Shown here one piece after another: positions 51,016 to 57,323 of a DNA stretch of 57,323 nt (within the stretch, counting starts at the first letter, position 1; every line of letters begins with the position of its first letter). The stretch is from a virus: IMG/VR virus record IMGVR_UViG_3300031658_003389, positions 1-57,323 of that record; one strand, written 5' to 3'. Both the position numbers and the translations under genes were made by a program. Below the pieces are notes generated by a model, which worked only from the letters and a program-made list of their open reading frames with translations, did no database searches and had not been told where the DNA came from.

Positions 51016-51599
51016 TGAAAAAGAATTTTAAACATTTAGTAGTAATAGGGCATCCTGATAAGAAATCATTTTGTTATAATGGAATATTCAAAACTATTAT
51101 AAGACAAATGGAAAAGCACAATGAGGTGTTTGAGATTATTGATGTGTATGATGATAAGCTTCATCGTAATAGAACTGAATTGATTAAGGAGTATAAGAAA
51201 TTAATTACTTGGTCAACACACATTTATTTTGTATCACCAGTTTGGTGGTTTAGAATGACACCAAAGATGGAAACATTCTTTGATGAAGTACTAACACCGG
51301 GATTTGCATATAACTTTGTACCAATGATAGGTAAGTATGCTTATCCTAAACCAAAATTAAGTGATAAGAAGGTTAGAACATATATTACACACGGAGCACC
51401 AATGTTACCTGTTGTTACGTTGTATCTTAATTCAGTTAAGTTAAGATTGGTAATGGGAGTTTATACATTTGTATTTGGTTGGAATCTAAATAGGTGGTTT
51501 AAAACAAAACAATTTTGGTCTGTTCCATTTGTTACAAAAGAAAAGAGAGCAAAGTATTTACAAGTAGTAAAGAACGATATTAAACGAGATTTAAGATAG
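51015..51599 (+). CDS. Flavodoxin-fold NAD(P)H oxidoreductase
   Basis: A 194-residue protein with a GTG start. LVVIGHPDKKSFCYNGIFKT is the FMN/FAD phosphate loop of the MdaB/KefF quinone reductase type. THIYFVSPVWWFRMTPKMETFFDEVLTPGFAY is the diagnostic P-x-W-W-[FY]-x-x-P-x-x-[ML]-K/E-x-[FW]-x-D-x-[VL] motif. It reduces quinones or similar acceptors with NAD(P)H. It could feed electrons to the heme oxygenase 2.3 kb downstream, but that link is speculative. Confidence 0.8.
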   Translation: MKKNFKHLVVIGHPDKKSFCYNGIFKTIIRQMEKHNEVFEIIDVYDDKLHRNRTELIKEYKKLITWSTHIYFVSPVWWFRMTPKMETFFDEVLTPGFAYNFVPMIGKYAYPKPKLSDKKVRTYITHGAPMLPVVTLYLNSVKLRLVMGVYTFVFGWNLNRWFKTKQFWSVPFVTKEKRAKYLQVVKNDIKRDLR

Positions 51600-51600
51600 A

Positions 51601-52476
51601 ATGAATTGGATAGATAAAATTTACATAATATCACTTGATTCACATCAAACAAGAAGAAACACCATTATAAGAGATTTGGATTCTGGTGGGTTTGATACCC
51701 GAAAAGTACAATTTATTGATGGTGTAGATGGTAGTCAATTGGATGTTAATCAATGTATTAAAGATGGTATTATTAATGATACCTTCTTAGACCCATATGG
51801 ATTACTGACAAAATCTATATATGGTTGTGCATTTTCACATCAATTGGCTTATGAAATGTTTTTAAATACTAAATCGGAAAATGCTTTGATATTAGAAGAT
51901 GATGCATCATTAACACATACATTACTTAGAATGTTATTACCAAACTCAACGGGATATACCAAATTAGTTGATGAGGTTGGTAGTATAGATTGGGAAGTAA
52001 TTGTTATGGGTGGTCAAACTACTCATATGGAATATGAGGAAAGTGATTCATTGATATTAAAGAAGATGGTTAAATACCCAAATGGATATGCAGGGCATTC
52101 GTATGTAATAACCAAATCAGGTGCACAAAAGTTGTTAGATAATAATAAATGTGTTAGATTTGCCGCTGATGTTAATATCCATATGAGTGATGTTAATCTA
52201 TATTGTACACCAGTATCATATTTTATTCAAAAGATGGGAAATATGAAAAAGGAATTGGTATCAAAGTTAATGAATGATTTTCAAAATACGTTGGTATATA
52301 ACCAACGTGGTTGGGATGTTAATGAGATAGCTTCTGGAACACTCACTGGTGATGATGCTGGGGTAAATTCAGCTACCATTTCTGATAAGATTGAGTTAGA
52401 TAGTGTTGATTGGAAACCATTTCAATGGAAAGGTGATGTAATTGAAGGTTGGACAAACATACATTTAAAATTATAA
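51601..52476 (+). CDS. GT25-family glycosyltransferase
   Basis: A 291-residue protein. WIDKIYIISLDSHQTRRNTI is the GT25 (LPS beta-galactosyl/procollagen-type) N-terminus. GCAFSHQLAYEMFL and ALILEDDASLT hold the acceptor loop and the E-D-D metal site. YPNGYAGHSYVITKSGAQKL is the usual late motif. It adds to the host/phage glycan repertoire outside the main operon. Residues beyond about 215 are an extra tail. Confidence 0.8.
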   Translation: MNWIDKIYIISLDSHQTRRNTIIRDLDSGGFDTRKVQFIDGVDGSQLDVNQCIKDGIINDTFLDPYGLLTKSIYGCAFSHQLAYEMFLNTKSENALILEDDASLTHTLLRMLLPNSTGYTKLVDEVGSIDWEVIVMGGQTTHMEYEESDSLILKKMVKYPNGYAGHSYVITKSGAQKLLDNNKCVRFAADVNIHMSDVNLYCTPVSYFIQKMGNMKKELVSKLMNDFQNTLVYNQRGWDVNEIASGTLTGDDAGVNSATISDKIELDSVDWKPFQWKGDVIEGWTNIHLKL

Positions 52477-52566
52477 ATGAAGATACTGAAGCTTGTGTTA
52501 TTTATTATAAGTGAATGGATTAAGGAAAAGAATAAGAACAGAAGAAAATCAAAGTGGGATTTATGA
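52477..52566 (+). CDS. 29-residue basic amphipathic peptide
   Basis: MKILKLVLFIISEWIKEKNK then a basic tail (NRRKSKWDL). It starts directly after the GT25 stop and overlaps the thyA start (ATGA), so it couples the two. Whether the peptide itself matters is unknown. Confidence 0.4.
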   Translation: MKILKLVLFIISEWIKEKNKNRRKSKWDL

Positions 52567-53588
52567 ATAAATTAGATAAAGAATACCAAATGTTACTTGA
52601 ATATATTTTAGGTAACGGAGTGGAAAAGAAAGATAGAACTGGTACAGGTACTATATCTGTATTTGGTACCCAAATCAGACACGATATGAGTGATGGGTTC
52701 CCTTTACTAACTACCAAACGAATACCTGTTAAGACTATGATGACTGAATTAAAATGGTTCTTAAAGGGAGATACTAATATCAAATATTTAGTTGATAATG
52801 GTTGTAACATTTGGAATGGTGATGCTTATAAAAAATACCATCAAGCATTCCCTGAAACTGAAATGTTATCTCAAGAACAATTTATCACTTTAATTAAAAC
52901 CAATGATGAGTTTGCAGAGAAGTGGGGTGAGTTAGGTCCAATTTATGGTAAGCAGTGGCGTAACTGGGAAACTGGATTTGATGAATTCGAACGGAATGAA
53001 CATACACCAATTGACCAAATCAAAAACCTTTTAGAACAACTAAAAACAAATCCAAATTCTCGAAGGCTAATGGTTTCGGCATGGAATGTTGGAGAGTTAG
53101 ACAAAATGACCCTTCCTCCTTGTCATTATGGATTCCAAGTTTACACTAGGGAGTTAAGTGATAAAGAGAGGTATGATTATTGGTGGAAAAATAATTATGA
53201 GACAGGTATGGAATACAATGAATCTAACATACCTAATTTTGATGATGATTATTATACGAAAACACCTAAGAGGTCTATATCCTTAATGTGGAATCAAAGA
53301 AGTGTTGATACATTCTTAGGGTTACCATTTAACATTGCATCATATGGTATGTTACTCACCCTACTCGCAGAAGAGGTTGGGATGATACCTGATGAACTTA
53401 TTGGTAATTTGGGAGATACTCATTTATATCTTAATCATATTCAACAAGCAAAAGAGCAAATAAATAGAGAACCTTATCAATTACCAACAATTGAAATACA
53501 TATGAGTGATATATTAAATGGTGAGTTTGATTATGAACTTGCATATTACCAATATCACCCAACTATAAAAGCACCATTAAGTAATTAA
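52563..53588 (+). CDS. thyA: Thymidylate synthase
   Basis: A 341-residue protein from ATG 52563. KDRTGTGTISVFG, KRIPVKTMMTELKWFLKGDT, LGPIYGKQWRNW, MTLPPCHYGFQ (catalytic C187), SVDTFLGLPFNIASYG and YQYHPTIKAP are all present. The Asn in LPFNIASY marks dUMP specificity, against dCMP hydroxymethylases that have Asp. About 35 extra residues (SDKERYDYWWKNNYETG onward) follow FQVYTREL, an insertion not in bacterial ThyA. It makes dTMP for phage DNA synthesis. Confidence 0.95.
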   Translation: MNKLDKEYQMLLEYILGNGVEKKDRTGTGTISVFGTQIRHDMSDGFPLLTTKRIPVKTMMTELKWFLKGDTNIKYLVDNGCNIWNGDAYKKYHQAFPETEMLSQEQFITLIKTNDEFAEKWGELGPIYGKQWRNWETGFDEFERNEHTPIDQIKNLLEQLKTNPNSRRLMVSAWNVGELDKMTLPPCHYGFQVYTRELSDKERYDYWWKNNYETGMEYNESNIPNFDDDYYTKTPKRSISLMWNQRSVDTFLGLPFNIASYGMLLTLLAEEVGMIPDELIGNLGDTHLYLNHIQQAKEQINREPYQLPTIEIHMSDILNGEFDYELAYYQYHPTIKAPLSN

Positions 53589-53591
53589 GAT

Positions 53592-53759
53592 ATGGACCAC
53601 ACAAGATTATACGAAATTAAAATAGAACAACTTGAAAAAGAAAAGAGAAAATTGAAAGTTGATAACGAAAAACTTATGTTAGAGATATTAGAACTCAGAG
53701 ATGATGTCTATGATTGGAAAGAAAAATATAAGGAATTAAAAAAAACAATAACAAATTAA
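53592..53759 (+). CDS. Small coiled-coil protein
   Basis: A 55-residue ORF that is one continuous heptad-rich helix (IEQLEKEKRKLKVDNEKLML and on). No catalytic signal. Placed 3 bp after thyA. Confidence 0.5.
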   Translation: MDHTRLYEIKIEQLEKEKRKLKVDNEKLMLEILELRDDVYDWKEKYKELKKTITN

Positions 53760-53768
53760 AAAACAATT

Positions 53769-53939
53769 ATGAGAAAATTTTATAGAAGTACGAAAAACAA
53801 ATACCTAACAGGTGTTTGTGGTGGGTTAGGATACCACACAAAAGTAGACCCGATTATATGGAGAGCATTCTTCTTATTATTAGGACCAGGTTCAATCGTT
53901 GCATATTTAGTATTAACCATTTTAACTGAGAAGAAATAA
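53769..53939 (+). CDS. PspC-domain membrane protein
   Basis: A 56-residue protein. MRKFYRSTKNKYLTGVCGGLG then HTKVDPIIWRAFFLLLGPGS is the PspC core: [FL]-x-R-S-x-x-[DN]-K-x-[LI]-x-G-V-C-G-G-[LI], then the amphipathic D-P-x-[IL]-x-R and a transmembrane helix. PspC belongs to the phage-shock membrane-stress response. In a phage it may stabilise the inner membrane or block the host's response. Just upstream of heme oxygenase, 1 bp apart. Confidence 0.85.
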   Translation: MRKFYRSTKNKYLTGVCGGLGYHTKVDPIIWRAFFLLLGPGSIVAYLVLTILTEKK

Positions 53940-53940
53940 T

Positions 53941-54453
53941 ATGTTACCTTTAAAAGAAGCAACTGCTGAAAAGCACAAATTGGCTGAAAGGATGCCATTC
54001 AATGGTAGAATGTATACCGGAAAACTAACAGATGATGAATATTGTATATATTTAAAATCTCAATTGGCAATCTTTACCACATTGGAACGTAACTTTAAGT
54101 TACCATCCGAAAAGTTAAGTAGAGTTAATGCAGTACAAAGAGATTTGGTAGCATTGGGCTCAAATCAATTGGAGATGTTTCCAGATAAAGCTACTCGTAA
54201 ATACGTTGAGTATTTAGAAACGATATCACAAGATGATGCTATGGCTCATGTCTATCTTAACTACCTTGCTATTATGTTTGGTGGACAGATGATGAAAGCT
54301 CAAACACCTGGACCTGGTCATATGTATGATTTCGAAGATATGAAAGGTGCTGCTGGTTCAGTTAGAGAAATCCAAAAGGATGAGTGGGCTGATGAAGTTA
54401 ACAAAGGATTTGATTTTATGATTGAAATCTTTAAGGAATTGGATAATGTATAA
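53941..54453 (+). CDS. Heme oxygenase (biliverdin-forming type)
   Basis: A 170-residue protein. KEATAEKHKLAERMPF gives the proximal heme ligand H12. YLNYLAIMFGGQMMKA is the distal helix with the G-G-Q kink (114-116) that opens the heme pocket. The first helix and the D-D-x-Y-C-x-Y-L segment also match the HemeO fold. It opens heme to biliverdin, CO and Fe2+ with reductant. Shorter than plant/animal HO-1 but near bacterial HemO length. The bilin reductase ATG lies 8 bp inside its end, so the two are translationally coupled. Confidence 0.85.
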   Translation: MLPLKEATAEKHKLAERMPFNGRMYTGKLTDDEYCIYLKSQLAIFTTLERNFKLPSEKLSRVNAVQRDLVALGSNQLEMFPDKATRKYVEYLETISQDDAMAHVYLNYLAIMFGGQMMKAQTPGPGHMYDFEDMKGAAGSVREIQKDEWADEVNKGFDFMIEIFKELDNV

Positions 54454-55108
54454 TATAGTTGAACGAATCAAATATCATAGTGATAAGTTTAAGGAAATCA
54501 TTGAAGCGCAAGCTGGGGTTTCTGAACTTTATACTGATGATTATGGTTGGGAAAATTATAGATACGAATCACCTCTATTCAGATTAGCACACGTTGAACG
54601 TTATTCTCATATGGGATTGCAAGTTGTACATATAACTTGCTTCCCTCGTAAGAACTCAAAAGCACCTATCTTTGGATTTGATGTAGTTGGTTATCAGAAT
54701 GATGAAAAGCAAACATCTAAAATTAGTGGTGTGTTTATTGATGTTTCACCAATTATGTATGAGGAGAAGTGGCACGATACCCAATGGAATAAAGATAGAA
54801 AGTTACCAGTATGGGCAACTGTATTTTCAAAGGATTTCATAGCAGTAAGACCTACTGAAGATGAATATGAGAAAGTATTTGAAGTTGGATTTACAGCATT
54901 TGAAAAATACATAGAAACTTTGAATAGTGAAGTAGATTTAACTGATGATGTTAGTGAAATTGAACAAATTATAGATAAGCAAAACACATATTGTAAACAC
55001 CAAGCATCAAACCCAAGAACATATGGAGCATTAAAAGCAAACATTGGTGAGGAAAAGGCTAGGTACTTTATGGAGAAGGTTTTATTTCCACAAATAGATA
55101 AAGATTGA
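54446..55108 (+). CDS. Ferredoxin-dependent bilin reductase (PcyA/PebS/PcyX family)
   Basis: A 220-residue protein from ATG 54446, overlapping heme oxygenase. YESPLFRLAHVERYSHMGLQ, VVHITCFPRK, APIFGFDVVG and SGVFIDVSP follow the family in order. E51, H62 and D79 fall where PcyA has Glu76, His88 and Asp105, and the His-Asp spacing (17) is the same. The end (YCKHQASNPRTYGALK, then ARYFMEKVLFP) is the conserved C-terminal Q-x-x-N-x-[KR]-T ... Y-x-x-x-V-L-F. It should reduce biliverdin to a phytobilin such as PCB or PEB using ferredoxin. Which product is open. No ferredoxin gene is in the window. Confidence 0.8.
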   Translation: MYNIVERIKYHSDKFKEIIEAQAGVSELYTDDYGWENYRYESPLFRLAHVERYSHMGLQVVHITCFPRKNSKAPIFGFDVVGYQNDEKQTSKISGVFIDVSPIMYEEKWHDTQWNKDRKLPVWATVFSKDFIAVRPTEDEYEKVFEVGFTAFEKYIETLNSEVDLTDDVSEIEQIIDKQNTYCKHQASNPRTYGALKANIGEEKARYFMEKVLFPQIDKD

Positions 55109-55419
55109 AAACTAAGAAGATAATAATTGAAGATGAATCTATGGTAACGTGGAGTATAGAAAACCACTACACCATTAATTTAGCATTGTATGATACTATA
55201 TTTGATTTCGTAAAATCGGACATTTCGTCATTCCCAGCTATGAGAATATACTCATTTAGTGACAAAGACATGGATGGTACGGATATTGTAACAGACTTTA
55301 CGATAGTGAGAAAGGATATGGATATGGCTATTCAAAAATTGTTAGAAGCATTTGAGGGATATGAGGAATATGATAAATGTGCTAAGATATTAAAACTACA
55401 ACAAAGTTTGGATAATTAG
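55105..55419 (+). CDS. Hypothetical protein with UVR-like end
   Basis: A 104-residue protein if the TTG overlapping the bilin reductase stop is used, or 92 from ATG 55141. The C-terminus (YEEYDKCAKILKLQQSLDN) resembles the UVR motif (E-x-x-[FY]-E-x-A/C-A-x-x-R-D) and the end of the protein at 55465. A transcript partner of the bilin reductase; function unknown. Confidence 0.5.
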   Translation: MKTKKIIIEDESMVTWSIENHYTINLALYDTIFDFVKSDISSFPAMRIYSFSDKDMDGTDIVTDFTIVRKDMDMAIQKLLEAFEGYEEYDKCAKILKLQQSLDN

Positions 55420-55438
55420 AATATTTTTTGTATATTTG
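55407..55438 (+). promoter_or_regulatory. Bacteroidota-type promoter (full consensus)
   Basis: TTTGG at 55407 in the end of the previous gene, 20 bp, TATATTTG at 55431. Drives the gene at 55465 and the groES-groEL pair. Confidence 0.75.
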
Positions 55439-55464
55439 TATAACTCTAAAATAAAAAACTAATT

Positions 55465-55716
55465 ATGGAAGGTAAGAAAGTATCTATTGATGAATTCATT
55501 CAAATGTTTGGAACGGAACCATCTGATGAGAATTTACATATAATGACTCAACAGTTTGTGAAAACATATCATACATTTGGTGTAGACCCAATTGAATTAG
55601 TTGAGGGATTCGGAATGGATTGGGTTCAAACTTTATTAGAATACAATGAACAAATTGAAGAGTATGAATTATGTGCTATCTTCAGAGATTTAATAAACGA
55701 TTATAAACAAAAATAA
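55465..55716 (+). CDS. Small UVR-motif-like protein
   Basis: An 83-residue protein. The C-terminus (QIEEYELCAIFRDLINDYKQ) fits a UVR-type helix pair (E-E-Y-E-x-C-A-x-x-R-D). The first half (VSIDEFIQMFGTEPSDENLH) is helical and acidic. It leads the chaperonin operon, so it could be a chaperonin-linked adaptor, though that is guesswork. Confidence 0.5.
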   Translation: MEGKKVSIDEFIQMFGTEPSDENLHIMTQQFVKTYHTFGVDPIELVEGFGMDWVQTLLEYNEQIEEYELCAIFRDLINDYKQK

Positions 55717-55720
55717 GTAT

Positions 55721-56011
55721 ATGGCAAATTTAGGTAAACCCCTAGCAGATAGGGTTCTTTTGAAACTGGAAAGTGTTACGGAGAAAAAATCAACTGGTGG
55801 AATTATTCTAAACCAAACAACAGCAACAGTTCAAACTGCAAAGGTAGTTGAGGTGAGTGATGGGTATATTGGTGGAACTGGTGAGGTGGTTGAACTTTCA
55901 ATCAAAGTAGGAGATAGTGTTCTTATCAATAATGGTAGTGGACAAAAACTAAAATTACAAGGTGATGAATATCATTTGGTAAGAGAATCAGAAATTTTAA
56001 TGATATTATAA
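55721..56011 (+). CDS. groES: Co-chaperonin GroES
   Basis: A 96-residue protein. KPLADRVLLKLESVTEKKSTGGIIL includes the first strand and the mobile loop (EKKSTGGIIL) that contacts GroEL. IKVGDSVLINNGSGQKLKLQ and EYHLVRESEILMIL complete the OB-like fold. It forms the heptameric lid for GroEL, the next gene 3 bp away. The pair probably folds phage virion proteins. Confidence 0.9.
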   Translation: MANLGKPLADRVLLKLESVTEKKSTGGIILNQTTATVQTAKVVEVSDGYIGGTGEVVELSIKVGDSVLINNGSGQKLKLQGDEYHLVRESEILMIL

Positions 56012-56014
56012 GTT

Positions 56015-57323
56015 ATGGCAAATAAACAAATTAAATTTAATTCAGAAGCTAGAGAAGCTTTAAAGACAGGCTTGGATACATTAGCTAATGCAGTTCGTGT
56101 AACCCTTGGACCCGCAGGTAGAAATGTATTATTACAAAAGGGACCAGGTTCACCACACATTACAAAGGATGGTGTATCGGTAGCAAAGGAAATCCACTTA
56201 AAGGATACCTTTGAGAATATGGGTGCACAATTAGTGAAGGAAGTATCACAACGAACTGCTGATGCAGCTGGTGATGGTACAACCACTGCTACTGTACTAG
56301 CTCAAAGCATTGCTGCTGAGGGGTTTAAGTATGTAAATGAGGGAGTTAATCCAATCTACCTTAAAAGAGGTATGGACAAGGCTGTTGAGGTTGTAGTAGA
56401 TGAACTATCTAAACAATCGGTGAACGTTGGTGATAAAATAGAACAAATTGCAACTATCTCAGCAAATAGTGATACTAACATTGGTAAACTTATAGCTGAA
56501 GCATTTGATAGAGTTGGTAAAGATGGCGTAATTACTGTTGAAGAAGCTAAGGGTATTGAAACTTCTATGGAAGTTGTAGATGGTATGCAGTTTGATAAGG
56601 GTTTCCTTTCAACTCACTTTACAACCAACCAAGAAAAGATGTTGGCTGAATTAGAAAACCCATACATCCTTACATATGATGGCAGAATTTCTAATATGAA
56701 TGATATGTTATCTATCTTAGAAGGATGTGCACAATCATCTAAACCATTACTAATCATAGCTGATGATGTAGAGGGAGAAGTGTTAGGTACATTGGTAGTT
56801 AACAAACTTAGAGGAGCTCTTAATGTATGTGCAGTTAAAGCACCAGCATTCGGAGATAGAAAGAAACAAATAATGCAAGATATCGCTACTGTAACTGGTG
56901 GTACATTTATAACTTCTGAGATTGGAATGAAATTGGAAGATGTAACTATGGATATGTTGGGTATAGCTGAAAAGGTTATTGTAGGTAAAGATAATACTAC
57001 AATTATTAATGGAGCTGGTTCCGCTGAAGATATTGCTGAGAGAATTACTCAAATCAAAACTCAGATGGATGATTCAACATCAGATTACGAAAAAGAAAAG
57101 ATGCAAGAGAGATTAGCTAAGTTAGCTGGTGGTGTTGCAGTTCTTTATATCGGAGCAGGTTCTGAAGTTGAGATGAAAGAAAAGAAAGATAGAGTTGATG
57201 ATGCACTTCAAGCTACTCGTGCAGCAATTCAAGAAGGAGTTGTTGAAGGTGGTGGAATTGCATTACTTAGAACTGTGAAAGCACTTACTAAGTTTCTTGA
57301 TAATACTGATTTAAGTCCCGAAG
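56015..57323 (+). CDS. groEL: Chaperonin GroEL (3' partial)
   Basis: 436 residues before the window ends. Starts [28 protein letters not shown] and the ATPase motif [15 protein letters not shown] are in place, then [45 protein letters not shown] and [15 protein letters not shown]. Residues for ATP hydrolysis are intact (for example D in GDGTTTA). It is closely like bacterial GroEL, so a recent host origin is possible. The C-terminus, including the GGM tail, lies outside. Confidence 0.95.
   Translation, partial: MANKQIKFNSEAREALKTGLDTLANAVRVTLGPAGRNVLLQKGPGSPHITKDGVSVAKEIHLKDTFENMGAQLVKEVSQRTADAAGDGTTTATVLAQSIAAEGFKYVNEGVNPIYLKRGMDKAVEVVVDELSKQSVNVGDKIEQIATISANSDTNIGKLIAEAFDRVGKDGVITVEEAKGIETSMEVVDGMQFDKGFLSTHFTTNQEKMLAELENPYILTYDGRISNMNDMLSILEGCAQSSKPLLIIADDVEGEVLGTLVVNKLRGALNVCAVKAPAFGDRKKQIMQDIATVTGGTFITSEIGMKLEDVTMDMLGIAEKVIVGKDNTTIINGAGSAEDIAERITQIKTQMDDSTSDYEKEKMQERLAKLAGGVAVLYIGAGSEVEMKEKKDRVDDALQATRAAIQEGVVEGGGIALLRTVKALTKFLDNTDLSPE

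Noticed and set aside
52563-53588. dCMP hydroxymethylase rather than thymidylate synthase
   Set aside because: The discriminating position keeps Asn (LPFNIASY), as in dUMP-specific enzymes.
1-57323. Bacterial chromosome or integrated prophage instead of a phage genome
   Set aside because: GroEL, the TonB receptor and sugar genes would fit a chromosome, but one-strand packing, tiny overlapping ORFs, fibre and tagged virion proteins and ThyA with an insert fit a virulent phage; no integrase or attachment site is seen. It is not fully excluded.
1-57323. tRNA or rRNA genes
   Set aside because: I saw no cloverleaf with TTCGANTC-type arm and no rRNA-like G+C-rich stretch; a tRNA scan would be needed to be certain.

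Overview
The window looks like part of the genome of a large, virulent, T4-like tailed phage that infects a marine member of the Bacteroidota, probably a flavobacterium. No terminase, portal or major capsid gene lies in the window, so the phage assignment rests on context. All genes are on the + strand in tight ATGA/TAATG/TAGTG overlaps. The DNA is strongly A+T-rich. Tail-fibre-like, prohead-protease-tagged and many tiny hypothetical proteins sit beside phage staples (ThyA, DNA ligase, GroES/GroEL, bS21, a CobS/CobT-like pair). The host guess comes from promoters of the Bacteroidota primary-sigma type (TTTG, about 20 bp, TATATTTG/TATATTAG), from start sites mostly lacking a Shine-Dalgarno sequence, and from a Bacteroidota-style TonB-dependent receptor and lipoproteins.

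Layout. 1-1006: the end of a RecB/Cas4-like nuclease and a ribbon-helix-helix-like protein. 1032-15248: an unbroken 14-kb surface-glycan operon (GT4, GT2, GT-D and other glycosyltransferases, UDP-GlcNAc 2-epimerase, a short DegT aminotransferase, GNAT, a HAD-nucleotidyltransferase fusion, a methyltransferase). 15328-25675: late/virion genes: a holin-like protein, a 722-residue protein divided by repeated ESVVNEG/ESVVTEA tags, bS21, a repeat-rich tail-fibre-like protein, a subtilisin-like protease and a P-loop protein carrying the same tags. 25832-31513: small regulators and membrane proteins, then a second glycan/metabolite cluster (WavE-like, GDPD-like, Nudix, cupin, sulfotransferase-GT fusion). 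31566-39576: VWA/HEGSH protein, MoxR/CobS ATPase, ligase and many short ORFs. 39691-43663: an envelope cassette (low-complexity lipoprotein, secreted nuclease, 21-residue membrane peptide) and a DNA methyltransferase. 43705-49290: TonB-dependent receptor, nucleotide-sugar SDR enzymes and a prohibitin-like lipoprotein. 49450-57323: small proteins, a flavodoxin-like reductase, GT25, thymidylate synthase, PspC, heme oxygenase, a ferredoxin-dependent bilin reductase, GroES and a partial GroEL.

How it may work together. Three themes stand out. First, a probable head-packaged polyprotein cut by a T4 gp21-type prohead protease. Second, a heme/tetrapyrrole module (heme oxygenase plus bilin reductase, with an outer-membrane TonB receptor elsewhere) in a phage that does not look like a cyanophage. 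Third, a uniform promoter set, 14 of 15 core copies with exactly 20 bp between boxes. Two of these are fused to terminators, and several are followed by structured mRNA leaders, including a perfect 94-nt duplicate.
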